Source of the DNA: Rotaria sordida
Lineage: Eukaryota; Rotifera; Eurotatoria; Philodinida; Philodinidae
Direction: 5' to 3'
DNA length: 64,000 bases
Assembly (NCBI GenBank): GCA_905250125.1
Contig: CAJNOL010001392.1
Location: 1-64,000 of the forward strand
The position numbers and the translations under genes were made by a program. Below are positions 46,441 to 58,020 of the stretch, one piece after another; within the stretch, counting starts at the first letter, position 1; each line of letters begins with the position of its first letter. The notes under the pieces are model-generated. The model saw only the letters and a program-made list of their open reading frames with translations, was not told the DNA's origin and made no database searches.

Positions 46441-46752
46441 ATGTTATCATCACTTTCAAAATTCGTTACTTATCCTCGATTATCATTGTCTCTAGTAAAA
46501 CAACAATATTTATTTGCATCATCGAAAGCTGATTCCACATCGCCAAAAACAGGCGATACACGTGAATCTGGCACAAAAGATATACATAAACCAACAATTG
46601 ATGCATCTCATCAATCGGGTAAAAAAAGTAAACAAGAACGTATTGCATGGGAAAAAGAAGAACAAGGTGTTTCATCTGATATACAAACACGTCAAATACG
46701 AATACCTCCTGATGAAAAACGGGACGTAAAAACAAAAACATCGAAGAAATAG
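46441..46752 (+). CDS. small basic protein, possibly mitochondrial, 103 aa
   Basis: Not recognised. The ATG at 46441 follows a TTTTTTTACAG splice-acceptor-like site 12 bp upstream, so a 5' non-coding exon is likely. Residues 1-28 (MLSSLSKFVTYPRLSLSLVK at the start) are rich in Ser, Leu and basic residues with no acidic ones, as in mitochondrial presequences. The rest is hydrophilic, Lys/Glu/Asp-rich and probably disordered (contains KKSKQERIAWEKEEQG), ending in KTKTSKK. Codon usage resembles neighbouring genes. Alternative frames over the same region on both strands are also open but would encode less natural proteins. Confidence 0.55.
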   Translation: MLSSLSKFVTYPRLSLSLVKQQYLFASSKADSTSPKTGDTRESGTKDIHKPTIDASHQSGKKSKQERIAWEKEEQGVSSDIQTRQIRIPPDEKRDVKTKTSKK

Positions 46753-48408
46753 ACAAAACAAGTCGTTTTAATGGTGTACATATTTTTTTAAAAATTTATT
46801 CCAGCTAATTTCATTTCCTTTTTATTGCTATTTTGAAATAAACAATTTTTGTATATGGATACATGAAAGCAATGTTAAGGTTGAATTCTACAGAACAATA
46901 TAAGAGATAGGATTCGGAAGAAAAACTGTGTTTGTTGAATTATCTTTTTTTTTCTCAAAATTAGTTTTCTATTTTGATTTGTTTATCGAGAGAAAATTTT
47001 GTCTTGTACTATGAAAATGGCTGAAATAAGAAGGATGAATCATTGCAGTAATAACATACTACTTATATTACAATTTTATCTACAATAGTTAAATATATGG
47101 TTTGATTTATTAGCATCGTAGAACAAACTCACATGATCTTTGTATCTATGAAGTAGTATTATATCATTTGTAATCATTCAAAGAAGAATCACTTCTGACT
47201 ATATATCAAGTTTGATTATTCGTTATTTTTTTTTTTGATTTGATTGTTACCTTTTTTCATTGTATTCAGTCTTTTTTTGATTAACTGTTATCTGAAAATT
47301 AGTGAATACTATCGTGATATGGTCTCATCCGTGGTCGTGTTCATCTTGACTAATTCTAAGAGGGAAACTAATTCATATTACTAACGAAAAAAAAATGATG
47401 GCGAAAACAATATGGCATTTATATTTAGAACAAAATTATCATGTCAAGTCAGATGTGTAGGTTGAGTATTCTTAAATTTTCTACAGAGTACAAATAATCA
47501 AATGAGTGATACTTATGAGTTGATTGATCAATGTGATCATTCGCTTCATTTAATCAGATTGATCGATCGAAATGGATAGGTGTTTTCTCTTATTTGATCA
47601 TCTAGACCGGAACTTGAAAAAATCACTACCAAATACAACACTTCAAAGTGCCTAATGACATTGAATAGTGTCTTTTTAATACGATCAAGTGAAACTGATT
47701 GTTTTTCTCAACGAAAAACACCTCCAAAATAGTTGATGTTTGTGTCAAACCAGAAGATATCATCACGAATGAGACTTTTATGTACGAATATTTTTTCAAC
47801 AATTCACTTCTGTTAGACCGATTATTGTCTTTCTGATTACAAATAAATCAGAAACGATTTCTTTAGTTGTTTGTGTTTCAGTTCATCTCCCAACATTCTT
47901 ATGTTGAGCTGTATGATGAAAACAGATACTAAATAGTTCTCGCATTCAATGGATTCTGTATTTGTATTTACTCTTGTGACAGTTATTGTTTTGGTGTACA
48001 ACAAAAGCTAGAAAGACTAGCTAGATATTACACAATGGTTAATCCATCGAGGTTCCCATTGTCCTATAACTTTGAAGAATTGTCATAAGTAATTGAGAGT
48101 TTCATTACATTGAAAGCTTGAATCGCCTCCTAACTTTCTCTATACATGGGCAGGTTCTGTTTTATCTTTCTCACAAAAAATTGAAAATAGAAGATATATT
48201 ATGATGATTCTGTATTTCGTCATTCATTTCATATGATCCACTATTCTATCATGTCGAATTTAGTAAATTCAGTTCGTTCAAAAAACCTCGTCTGCTATGG
48301 TACAGTTTTCACAATTGTTACTGCCACTATGACGAAGTACGAAACTCTATTTCGCATAACACTCGGTAGATATATTGGTAAATTAGATGCCTCTGATTTC
48401 ATACAACG

Positions 48409-48450
48409 TAGATGTGGATGCAACTTCTCTTCACCCACATCCACAAATGT
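48409..48450. repeat. telomere-like hairpin, short
   Basis: A G-rich arm GTAGATGTGGATG and a C-rich arm CACCCACATCCAC flank the loop CAACTTCTCTT. It lies only about 70 bp from the next hairpin. Confidence 0.6.
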
Positions 48451-48520
48451 ACAATTGTTTCTAATAGACTTTCAATTCGCGTCGTCGTTTATCTTGATGG
48501 TGTTTACTCATGCGCAGTAC

Positions 48521-48591
48521 GGATGGGTGAGTGTATACATGGGTGTGAAGAGAAGATCCATATCCACATTCGCACCCACACTCATCGTTCC
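48521..48591. repeat. telomere-like hairpin
   Basis: A G-rich arm GATGGGTGAGTGTATACATG continuing GGTGTG, the loop AAGAGAAGATCCAT, then a C-rich arm ATCCACATTCGCACCCACAC ending TCATC. The ends GATG/CATC pair, so the stem covers the whole element. Confidence 0.75.
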
Positions 48592-48860
48592 GTTGAGTCC
48601 AGTTCGAACATAGTCAATAAAGACTTTAAGATTATTTTTTTTATATCAATGAAAGAATGATAATGTATTAAAGAAATGTAGAGTACTATTAGTGCTTCAA
48701 GTGTATATGAAAAGATGTTTGTCTAATGTTTGACATACAGAAATGTAGTGCTATCGTCGCGACTTTTGGTATATACGAGTTTTTGACCGTTTAAAACACG
48801 CTTTAGTCATTTGAGATTGTTATTGTGTCCTGGTGTTTTTATATAAATAAAACTGAGAAG

Positions 48861-49997
48861 TCATTCCAAAGTGGACACATACGATGGAACAATGTTAATA
48901 TGCACTAAGTGTATACCCTTCTTATCATTATATTCTACATTGATCACTTGAAATCGCACTCCTGGTTGTAACAGAATCTCATTTTCTTCAGTAAAAGAAC
49001 TCATTGTCGACAGGTCTGCAAATTGATCATTCGATGAGTAACATTGTAATTCAATAATGTACAAAGCATTTTGTACAAAATCTTCAGCGATGTCTTGATC
49101 ACGTGAAGTGGAAACAAAAGAGAGCCATTTAAAATATTTAGAATTGCCTCCAATTGCCTGTTGATATTCTTGTAGTATTTCTGGAGAGACATAACCACCA
49201 CGAAAGACAGTAACCGATTGAGATCTGGTCGGATGAAGAACTTGTCGAAAACGACGACGAGTTGAAAAATCATCATGGAGGTGTCTACCGATATAGTTGA
49301 AAAGGAGATAGCAGTAAGACCCAAGAGTATGCAATTTAGTGTGATCATTATCGCACAATGCAGTGTTGACTGTACGAAAGATAAAATATGGTTTTGTATA
49401 AAGTTTAGCACAGCAATTTTCGAGTTCTTTCATTCTCTTCTTCTCATTCTTCTGGAGAACTTCATCTCTAGTTTTATTCAAAGTATCCACGATATCACAT
49501 AGCCTATGTTCTGATGCCATTTGTCCTTCCTCTCGTAAGCCTTGTACAAGGACAGGAAAAATAGAATTGAACTTAACTTTTCGTTTTCCGTTCGTAAATG
49601 CCAGAAACCATGCTTCAATAAATAGTGAACCATAATAGTTTGTATCCGCACTTACATTACAATTTGAAACTAATCCCAAAGGAGATGAGAATCGTTCACA
49701 ACGTCGAGATTCATCTTCGATTGATGATTTATGGAGACATCGTCGTCGTCGTCGAATCGATTGTTTACAATTTCGATCATCAATATGTTCTTGTACGAAG
49801 CACTTTAAATCAATACGATAAATTCCATTAATAACTATCTCTTCGATGCCTTGTCGAAAGGCTTTTTCAATGGTTGATGATGCAGCATCAGAAAAAGGAG
49901 TCCATTTATCATTCATCTGATATACCCAAATAAATTCATCCTGAGCTGATGCTTCCGGAATTTGACGTACTGAAATCAATTTTACCGGCGATGTCAT
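48861..49997 (-). CDS. WWE-domain mono-ADP-ribosyltransferase, single exon, 378 aa
   Basis: The start is the ATG at 49997; the frame is open three codons further up, but only through a TTG. Residues about 15-75 match a WWE domain (FIWVYQMNDKWTPFSDAAS, later GIYRIDLKCFVQ), which in PARP and ligase proteins binds ADP-ribose polymers or mediates protein contacts. An Arg-rich linker (SIRRRRRC) follows. Residues about 150-370 form an R-S-E ART domain: R266 in TVFRGGYV, STS at 296-298 in LSFVSTS, and E338-N-E340 in TEENEIL, with the ExE pair of Arg-specific enzymes. No signal peptide is visible. It is a different subtype from the ART-TPR protein 16 kb away, so they are not recent duplicates. The minus-strand 5' flank is AT-rich with no assignable promoter. 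Confidence 0.87.
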   Translation of the reverse strand: MTSPVKLISVRQIPEASAQDEFIWVYQMNDKWTPFSDAASSTIEKAFRQGIEEIVINGIYRIDLKCFVQEHIDDRNCKQSIRRRRRCLHKSSIEDESRRCERFSSPLGLVSNCNVSADTNYYGSLFIEAWFLAFTNGKRKVKFNSIFPVLVQGLREEGQMASEHRLCDIVDTLNKTRDEVLQKNEKKRMKELENCCAKLYTKPYFIFRTVNTALCDNDHTKLHTLGSYCYLLFNYIGRHLHDDFSTRRRFRQVLHPTRSQSVTVFRGGYVSPEILQEYQQAIGGNSKYFKWLSFVSTSRDQDIAEDFVQNALYIIELQCYSSNDQFADLSTMSSFTEENEILLQPGVRFQVINVEYNDKKGIHLVHINIVPSYVSTLE

Positions 49998-50537
49998 GTT
50001 TGACAAGTACGTAGACAGTGTGAGATCAGTATTGGAATTTCTATGTCAATCGTTTCAAGAAGAGATAGTGAATTTGAATTTTTCTGATAATGGTTAATCG
50101 TATCCACTGAGTTTATGTTCACACTTTCTGAAAATAGAGAATTCAAAAAAAAGGAATTTATTAGAAATCTCTCTTTCAGCTAAAATAACATTGTTTAAAA
50201 TGATGAGAAACACTAGCGTATATGATCGAAGATCAAAGGTTACTTCTCTGTACAGGTCAGCAACTGAATAGAATATGAATACATTTTTAAATCGACAAAA
50301 ATCATGAAATCATGAGGATGACTTGATAGAAAACAAGATACTTGCGAAGAACAACAAATACCAGAAAGTTTACGAAAAATAAAAATAAAAACTTGTTTTC
50401 TGGTTTATATAAAATAAAAATGCGAAGTTCTCATGATCTGATTAAAACTACTCAATGAGTCTTTGTTTAAAATAATAAAGAAATCTTTCTTGAGTATATC
50501 CATCTGACACATATTACGTTTACACTGGAGTTTGGTG

Positions 50538-51145
50538 CTCGCAAGAAGTTCTGCTGTAATTCGGATAACATTCTCCATCACGATTTGTCATCAGAAAAGT
50601 GTTTCTTCATACTATTCTTAAATTAGCTATACCTTCTTAGATTTCATATATATTGATATAAATCTGAAGTTCATAATTGAGTGTTTCATTCTTGGCAACA
50701 TCAAATTTGCTATATGTGTCTATGTGAGGAAAATCACTTTGCAAAAGAGAGTCGTTTTTCTCTTGTAATGTTGATTTAATTTTGCAAATAGACAACTTTA
50801 ACCGATCATTTTTGGACATCACACAAACGTCTAGATGTGCTTTCTTTTTCAAAACTATGTATTCAATGAAACAAATTATTTCTAAGTATGTTATTTCAAC
50901 CAGATTTACCATCCATGTTTGCCACAAATCAATACTAGAAAAGAAACAATGACTTCTTTTTGCAAAATGATTATTTCGACGCAGACACATATAGCAAAGA
51001 CGATGTCGCCAGGAATGAAGCGTTCAACTATTTGCTTCAGATTTTTATCAATATATATCAAATCTTAGAAGGAATAAGATAATTCTTCGGAAACCATATC
51101 ACAATTATATCGACTATATCCGAATCGTTTTCAACTTCTTGGGTT
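50538..51145. repeat. long diverged inverted repeat (fold-back), arms about 230 bp
   Basis: The left arm (about 50538-50785) and right arm (about 50925-51145) pair in inverted orientation along their length. Shared blocks include CAAGAAGTT, ATTCGGATA, CCTTCTTAGATTT/CCTTCTAAGATTT, ATATATATTGAT, AATCTGAAG, TTTGCTATATGTGTCT and CATTTTGCAAAA/CACTTTGCAAAA. The centre is about 140 bp. Divergence is appreciable, so the event is old. Confidence 0.75.
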
Positions 51146-52817
51146 TGTAGAACTTGGTGTTGTGAATCCAAAAATGACCTTAATCAAGTTTTCAAACGTC
51201 GGTCTAATAGATTCCAGGCTATTCTCAACGAGCGAACATTTTGTTTAGTGCGCTGCTCTACCTTGTTCTTTCGTTTTTCAAGATAAAAAAAAATACTGAA
51301 AAAGGTTTTATCTCTTTGCAAAAGTTTGTTGCTGTAAGACATACGATATCGTGAAGACGAACTTATAGTAGCTGCAATTGTTCGTTATTCTTCCACTGAC
51401 TTCTATATTTTGCTTCATCTAATTCGATTGTGGATCGTCAACATATATTAACATTAAGTTTTGTGACTATCAATAAGGGTGTGGACGTGGATATATGGGT
51501 ACAAGTCTAGTGTATAATCACGTCATCGTATAATAAAATACATCAGTTTGCTAGTTGAAAACATTCTATATGTACACTATACGAAGAAACGGAAAAATAT
51601 TCGATGGTTACGTCATATTTTTAATATTAAATAATGCTAAAAAATATAATTGTACAATTTCAATATTATCTATCATAAATTCTGACATTGTCTATTACAA
51701 ATTTTCGCTGTTGTTAAATTTTCTATATGTTATTCTAAAGAAGTTGCTCATACACTTATGTTATTCACTAAAACATCAGCTTTTGTTGTGCCATGTGTGT
51801 AGAAAAGTGTATTTATCTTTTCATAATCAAACATGACTCACGTTACTATCATCTGTATAATTTGTTTTCTACGATAGAAGATATGTAGAACAAGTTCATA
51901 AAATATAGGACACTTACGAACTGAAGTCGTATAGAAATTCATTTTGATTGCTAAACAAAAACATGACGATTGATCTCGAGAACAATGGATTATTTTTTTT
52001 GTCTAAAGATGTATCGTGATATTCTTTACAGGAACGTGTAAATTCAAATGTCAGCATGGAAAATTTATCGAAAAAAAAAACTCAAGCTTCTACATGTCTA
52101 ATCTCAGACACAGTACCTTTCTCTTATTTACGGATTCTGGTATCACAATTCTAGCTTTCCACAAGGTTTTGAGATTATTGAGTAGTATTATAAAGACAAA
52201 TGAATGATGTGTGACATTCAAAATTCAGACTGAAATTAGCAAAATAAGTTGAATTTTGACTATTTTCAATCCGCTATCAAGAAATTATTTATTAAATCTT
52301 AAAAGTTACTTTCCCTCTACATCATGAAAAAGAGCAAATTTGATTGTACAAAAAACTTGTTTCAAGAAATAGTCTACGATATGTAATGTGTATTGTTCGA
52401 AGAAAAGTTTTTATAAAGTCGAAGTCTGACGATATTATATGATCGGTTTTCATACTGACATCCGAAATAAAATCTTCTTGTAGGGATTTTCACGGCAAAT
52501 AATTAAGAAAAAAAAAAGATCGAGATTGTATCAAGAACAAGTGGAAATGAAAAGCTATACTTACTTTTTATTATATCACTCGATTAATTCATTTGCATAT
52601 ATGGCGTCGTTGAATTGTAGAAATGAAGCTGTCCTCTTTTTATGATAATGAGGAAACGAAAAAAACTTCATGCTTCTCGAGTCGTATAAATACTGTGTGC
52701 CACATGTCTAGAACAGCAATAGCGATCAAACGGCAGTAGTATTTTTTTCTTAAGTGATGTTGGATTTTACCTGTGTCACAGATTCGAGTTAAAGCAGAGA
52801 ACAGCGCAGTTGGTTAG

Positions 52818-53053
52818 CCTTTTACCCTCGAAAAAATTATTTTTTCATTCCTTCCTAGAAACTATATCGTGAAGTTACAAATCATTAAATCAAGAAAACT
52901 TTAAAAAGCTTATCGAACGTTGTATAGAGAATAAAACAAGCTATAAGTTCGTAAAAAAATTTAATTCTTTATTTCCACTCCTCAACTAAGATATTTGAGT
53001 CCGAATATAGTTTCTATGCATGGGTCAAAAATAACCCAACGAAAGGTAAAGAG
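52818..53053. mobile_element. possible piggyBac-like MITE
   Basis: The ends CCTTTTACC and GGTAAAGAG are near-inverted, flanked by TTAG (52814-52817) and TTAA (53054-53057). The interior of 236 bp is non-coding. Compare the better-preserved TTAA element at 18975. The mismatch in one flank keeps confidence low. Confidence 0.35.
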
Positions 53054-53264
53054 TTAACCGTTCTATGATGCCTTATTATATGCGCAAATCATCGAGCAAT
53101 TTTGATATGTCACTTTGTTAGAAGAGAGAATTTTTAATATTCGTTTCATGTTGGACAGGTATTTATTATTCAAAGAAATTTAAAGACGAATTTATAGTGA
53201 ATTAGCTGAGAATATATTTCATTTTGATGTATGTTCATTTCGGTAGATATAAAATATTTCCATG

Positions 53265-55119
53265 TCACAACATGTAGCGGATGTTGGGATGCTAAAAAAA
53301 ATGAGAGAACAACATTTGAAATTAATAAAATCAAATATAAACTTACTAGATCGCCGGGTTCTTCAATAGTTGCCTCACGTTGACGCTTCTCTGGTGATAA
53401 ATTTATTCGTCGATGATTTTCTCTCATAAGGCAAATGCGTAAAATAATGGTAAGAATCAAACTGATAATCGTCATTACATTGCAGATCACATGACCATAT
53501 CGATAAACCGGTTTATCAACTTCTCTATAGATCTAAGAACAAAATTGTTGTTATTAATACTATATTAAAATCACTATCATGCAATAAATCGACTTTAGAG
53601 ATTCTTCTATAATTTATCACACACAATAGTCTTACCAAAGGCGTGCAAATGCCACCAATATGAGCAATGTTGACTACGAAACTAATTACCATTGCTCTCT
53701 TTGTATGACCACCGACGTTTTTTGTTAACCAAGAGAGTAGTAAAGAATATGCAGAAAATATACCGCAAAGAGCAACAGTAGCGCTGACATAGATTGCCAC
53801 TTGATCTTGATGGAACAGGGTAAACATTAGGACAAATCCGAGTAAACCAACTGATAGACAACACGTGATATGATAGCCATGTTCATTTTAACGTAACGAT
53901 GAATAGTTCGACAGCAAATACATGCGAGAACATAAGGTGGTGCTGTCATTAAATATGCTTCGATTTTGTAGTCAACCATGCTTTGTACCAGTATCGGAAG
54001 AAATGTTGTCATGTATATGATTACGCTTAAATTGCCAACAGAAATCAGACCATATAAATAAATTTGCCCATCGACAAAAACATAACGAATTTGTCGCCAT
54101 GAAAGTTGGATAATTGGTGTAGAAGCATGGTTGTCTACACCAGCATCCTTTAGAAGGTGATTTATCAATAGCTGCTTCTCCATACTATTCAACCCTAAAT
54201 TTTCAAAAACAATTTTGAATATATTCGATTCTCCTTTAAACTCTTATACTGGACAGCATTGGGCACATTATCAAGGAAAAAATAGGTAATAATCCCGAGC
54301 GGAATGAACGGTAAACTTTCGAGCAAAAATATCCACTGTCAATTTGTCAGGTTACCGATATCTTTCATTTTTTCCATACCATAAGCCTAGACTAACGACA
54401 ATAGTAGATTCTGTAAGCTCAAAATAGATGGTCTCTGATAACATCGGTGAGTACGTACCAGAAAAGCAGCGGGAGCATAGGAAGCAATTACTGCAGCATA
54501 GAGAATAGCTATTCTCATGGTTTGCTGTCTTTTACCGTACCAACGAGAGAAGTAAATGATGACAATAGGAAAATAACCTGCTTCTGCCATTCCCTTCAAT
54601 GATAATTCGCAAAAATTGTATTCTTAGTAAAGACTCCCCAAATTAACTTACGAGGAGAAAGCAAACAATGATTAATTGTCGACCATTAATTACAAAAGTC
54701 ATACCTATCATGATGCAGCCCCATGCAAACATACTCAATGTCAAATAAAAAGTCCGATCGCAAAAGCGAAGAAGAAGATTACTCGGAGTATCGAAGAGAA
54801 GCTAAAACAAAAAGTCACATTGTGGAACATATTGAAATCCATAATATCATTTTCTTACATGAGCAACATAAAACAGTGAAACCGTCAAATTACTTTCTGT
54901 ATCTGACATATTTAGATCAGTTTGGCATGACCTAGCAGAATGCCATTAATAAAGAATGATTCAAGTCAACAACGCATACCAAGGCTCATTCGATTGATGA
55001 ATGAACTAATTTCCAGAACAATAATGAAAGGAAGCAATCTTAGATCGAGCTTCAGAACCACCTGACGAATAGTATTCACATTGTTTCGTTTCTCGTATCA
55101 ACACGACAGACGCACTCAT
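53265..55119 (-). pseudogene. MFS transporter pseudogene (fungal-type anion:cation symporter, ACS family)
   Basis: Pieces in order on the minus strand match an ACS-family major facilitator. These are LDLRLLPFIIVLEISSFINR, a short intron, MSDTESNLTVSLFYVAH, an AWGCIMIGM segment, GMAEAGYFPIVIIYFSRWYG, QWIFLLESLPFIPLGIITYF, YMTTFLPILVQSMVDYK, TAPPYVLACICC, and the C-terminal REATIEEPGDL-HPNIRYML ending at 53265. Introns are retained. It is broken. There is a 1-nt frameshift near 54918, an in-frame TGA at 54339-54341 where a Trp is expected (NLTN-stop-QWIF), a frameshift near 53890, a likely donor GT changed to AT near 54247, and a shifted N-terminus. The ACS family carries organic anions such as allantoate or nicotinate across membranes, with substrate unknown here. 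Its introns argue against a very recent transfer. Confidence 0.85.
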
Positions 55120-55288
55120 AGTCAATGATGTAGATTTTGTTTTAATCAAGTATTACTATTTACTTTTTTTTGTAAATAGAATATTTTTTTTCTCTAGTCT
55201 GTAGACAGAATCGAGTAATGCTTACAAAAAGCGGAAGAGACGAAAAGGTGTAGCGCCAAATATTGGCTCGATTATGCTTTTTCTCTAG

Positions 55289-55400
55289 TAGAGTGCGGGT
55301 ATGGGTGTGTAAGTGTAAATGAGAATATTCTCTTCATTTACTTACACTCACACTCCACCTGCACCCACAGCCACACTCACATCATACACCCACACCCAAT
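55289..55400. repeat. telomere-like hairpin
   Basis: A G-rich arm GTGCGGGTATGGGTGTGTAA continuing GTGTAAATGA, a centre GAATATTC, then a C-rich arm TCATTTACTTACACTCACAC continuing with CACCCACAG and CACCCACACCC units. The stem pairs through the AT-rich GTAAATGA/TCATTTAC part, leaving almost no loop. Confidence 0.8.
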
Positions 55401-56077
55401 CTTTTGTGTTTAACGGACTTGATGCTAGACTCTGAGAAAACTTGTTTTAAGAAATCTGGTATAGACGATTCGATGCAGTTTCATCTTCTCTTTTAAACTG
55501 TGAAAACCGCACCTCTCTACCTAGTTTCTATCAAAAGTTATTCAAAAAATACTCACACATTTTCTTTTTTGAAATGGATATTAGTTGAAACAATATTATT
55601 CGCGTGTCTAGGTCGATGAAAAAGATAATATTGATATTGTTTGTTAACGATGCTATTCACTATTCTAACCTGAGAAGTAAAAAAAAAAATATTTTCCCTT
55701 TATTTTCGTATTTTCTAAGAACAGGATCTAAAATGATCCTGGTTGGTAGTACAAGTATTAAATGTCATCCTTGAAATTAATTTTACTACATCTGTTTTTT
55801 TTTAGCAATATAGTCTATTAATGAGACAAAACTTGAGTTCATGACACAATTTAATTACAGAATAATTCAAAATTTCTTTATTTCATACAAGAGACTTATC
55901 TAAAGAATCTATGAAGCTCAACAAAGATCTAATAGTGTTACTAAGGATGCGACTTTCCCCGAAACTTCATACTCACCCTTCTTCAATATAAAAATCTATC
56001 ATTTCAGTAAATTTATTATTTTTTTCACGAAAGATTTGACTTCAAAAATCTCTAGATTCATTATTTAAATCAATTTT

Positions 56078-56236
56078 CTAAGTTAATGCAGATATTCTCA
56101 AAACATATATTATCATTTCTTGAATTCGAATATCTTCTAATTGATATTCAATATGTTTAGTTGTAAATTTTCTCCCATCAATAGTTTTTCTGATTTCTTG
56201 CCGCATGCTTTGTGTACTATGATTATGCATATATAT
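56078..56236 (-). CDS. possible terminal exon of an unrecognised gene
   Basis: After a splice-acceptor-like CTACTTTAG, 52 codons of protein-like sequence (contains QEIRKTIDGRKF and HIEYQLEDIRIQEMI) run to a TAG. Upstream partners cannot be chained with confidence; a possible earlier exon around 56340-56440 minus contains TVIIKLSETIEIFKRPET. It could belong with the ZNRD2-like exons 0.8 kb upstream on the same strand, but no similarity supports that. Confidence 0.22.
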   Translation of the reverse strand: MYMHNHSTQSMRQEIRKTIDGRKFTTKHIEYQLEDIRIQEMIIYVLRISALT

Positions 56237-57019
56237 CTAAAGTAGTTTGTTTTTAATAAATAAAACAAAATAAAATAACGATAAACTAAAAGCAAAACTA
56301 AATGAAATAGGTTTTTTAATAAAAGGTTTTGCCAATGTCGTTTCAGGTCTCTTAAATATTTCTATTGTTTCTGATAATTTAATAATGACCGTACACATTT
56401 TATTAATACAATTTGGCTTGTGAATTTGTAATAACTATAAAGATAAAAATTATTCTATTTTATTTTCAAGTTGATTGCAATCACTTATATCTCCAACATG
56501 TTCTTTTTTCTTATATTGTGTTAGTTTTCTTTTTCTCACATCATTTTCCATGGGAATTTTGAAGAGCAATCTTAAATAGGAAATGAATTGAATCAATAAG
56601 TTGAATATGAATATGGTCTCTGAATAATTGAACATTAAGTTACATGGGTAAACTAGTCATTTTCTGGAGCAATAATATGAACGTTGTTAGTTTTTCGAGT
56701 GTCATTAGTATTCAACTATACTTTATGTTTTTGCTATTTTCTTCTCATTAAAATCGAATGTATTTAAGAAACAAAAACTGTGCAATAGGTTAGATTTTTG
56801 TTTGTTGTTCATGAAATGTGTGTTTTGTCTTTGGGTGCAAGGGTTACGATAAAACACCCGATCCCACCCATATCTACATCTTTTTTCTGAAAGTTTTTAA
56901 TATATTGTACGTCCACGAGGTGGGGGGGGGGGGGGGGGGAGTTGAAAAATGGGATTTTTACCCGGACGTCCTTAATGGATGATTCTGAATAAATTTCAAG
57001 ATTATCATTGATTACATAC

Positions 57020-57239
57020 ATTACAAACTGGACAAGTATCATTTACCATACAATAACCTTTACGTAAATATTCACCAAACTTTTCTGTTATTCCATTATT
57101 ACGTAAACGACGATGCTGAAATTATAAATATAATAAATATTATTTATTGAAATTTTTTCTTTTCTACTTCAGCAATAACAGGATCTTCTTTTGATATAGT
57201 TTTTATAGAATAATGATTGTCGTTTTGATTTGTATTCAT
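57020..57239 (-). CDS. partial ZNRD2 (SSSCA1)-like zinc-ribbon protein
   Basis: Two exons (57239-57168, 57115-57020; 52-bp GT-AG intron) give 56 residues. Of these, EKFGEYLRKGYCMVNDTCPV followed by C-N resembles the start of the ZNRD2/SSSCA1 domain (G-D/E-Y-L-L/R-x-G-Y-x-M-x-x-x-T-C-x-x-C). Family members continue with a second Cys pair that completes the zinc site. A donor (GTATGT) follows CPVCN, but no exon with a matching Cys pair is visible downstream. Instead, the minus strand runs into a G/C homopolymer and AT-rich DNA. Either the rest lies in an exon I could not recognise or the gene is truncated. Function in the family is poorly defined. Confidence 0.55.
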
Positions 57240-57712
57240 GATGAATTTGCAAAAGTTAATAAGATGTGCAAATAGATCGAATCTTAGTTCATATCACTCA
57301 CTATTGATTCGTTACGTAAGAATTTAACTTATTATCATCTTATTTAACAGATGTTTTTAAGAATCAGTTTGAGCATCAATAAGTCAAACATATACTGCGA
57401 GTGACTCACTGCTATTTACGAAAAATATCATCTCTATCTTTGTGATGATGACAATATAGAATACTTTTTCTTTTAGCACTAACAAATTTCTTTTTAACAA
57501 ATTTAAATATATGCCATCATATGCTTTTTTTAAAGTAAAGTTTAAAAAACTCTTTGTCATCTCATCGAACTTCTATCCTATTTAAAATTCTTTTTACGAA
57601 ACGCTTGATTTTACCAGCATTATTTTAGTGATATCAGCAGCTATTGACAATGAAGCATGATATTCAAAATTAATAAACTTGTGTACAAACTATTGAAAAA
57701 ATTTCTCTTAAG

Positions 57713-57766
57713 GGCGTAGGTTTGAGTGTTATTCTTTTTTTGATATACCCATACCCACACCCTCAT
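57713..57766. repeat. telomere-like hairpin
   Basis: A G-rich arm AAGGGCGTAGGTTTGAGTGT, the loop TATTCTTTTTTTGATA, and a C-rich arm TACCCATACCCACACCCT. Confidence 0.7.
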
Positions 57767-58020
57767 TTCTGGTTGGTCGGCTTCCTAACCAATGGGAAGA
57801 TCGAATATAAAATCCGACCTCAGATTCGGAATCCTGACCCTCGATAACCTATAGTAAACTTTTATAAGAAGTTACAAAAAACTTAAAATAAAAAAGCTCA
57901 TTTCTGATTGGTCGGCTTTTTAGCCAATGAGATCACCAGATGTAAAACCTGACCTAAGGTTCGGATTTCTCGATCTGGATTACCTTTGGTGAAACTTTAA
58001 AAGTTACGTCTAAATGAACT
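57763..58020 (+). repeat. two tandem diverged copies of an about 125-bp unit
   Basis: Both copies start CTCATTTCTG(G/A)TTGGTCGGCTT, contain a small hairpin GGCT/AGCC with CCAAT (TCGGCTTTTTAGCCAATGAG in the second), and continue with GACCT and GATTCGG/GGTTCGG. They end near AAACTTTTATAAGAAGTTAC/AAACTTTAAAAGTTACG. Probably part of a repeat family. Confidence 0.65.

Larger units (their letters stand above)
46753..48860. other. non-coding interval with two small hairpins
   Basis: No gene supported. A frame at 48233-48613 crosses two telomere-like hairpins and is rejected. The region includes the 3' flank of the WWE-ART gene. Confidence 0.5.
49998..53264. other. long interval without genes, repeat-bearing
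   Basis: It contains a long diverged inverted repeat (50538-51145) and a MITE-like element (52818-53053), listed separately, plus a single-arm G-rich telomere-like patch at 51477-51501 (AAGGGTGTGGACGTGG). Short frames near 50637 and 51555 have no protein character. Confidence 0.5.
55120..57019. other. interval without clear genes
   Basis: It holds a telomere-like hairpin, a possible terminal exon (56078-56236 minus) and a frame at 56450-56635 minus (contains KRKLTQYKKKEHVGDIS), neither recognised. A G-run of about 22 bases lies at 56922-56941, and a G-rich/C-rich patch (GGGTGCAAGGG, CCCGATCCCACCC) at 56834-56873 may be a decayed hairpin. Confidence 0.4.

Noticed and set aside
48233..48613. 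126-codon plus-strand frame
   Set aside because: It crosses two telomere-like hairpins and shows no protein-like conservation or composition.
49998..50006. Start of the WWE-ART gene at 50006
   Set aside because: The codon is TTG; the first ATG is at 49997.
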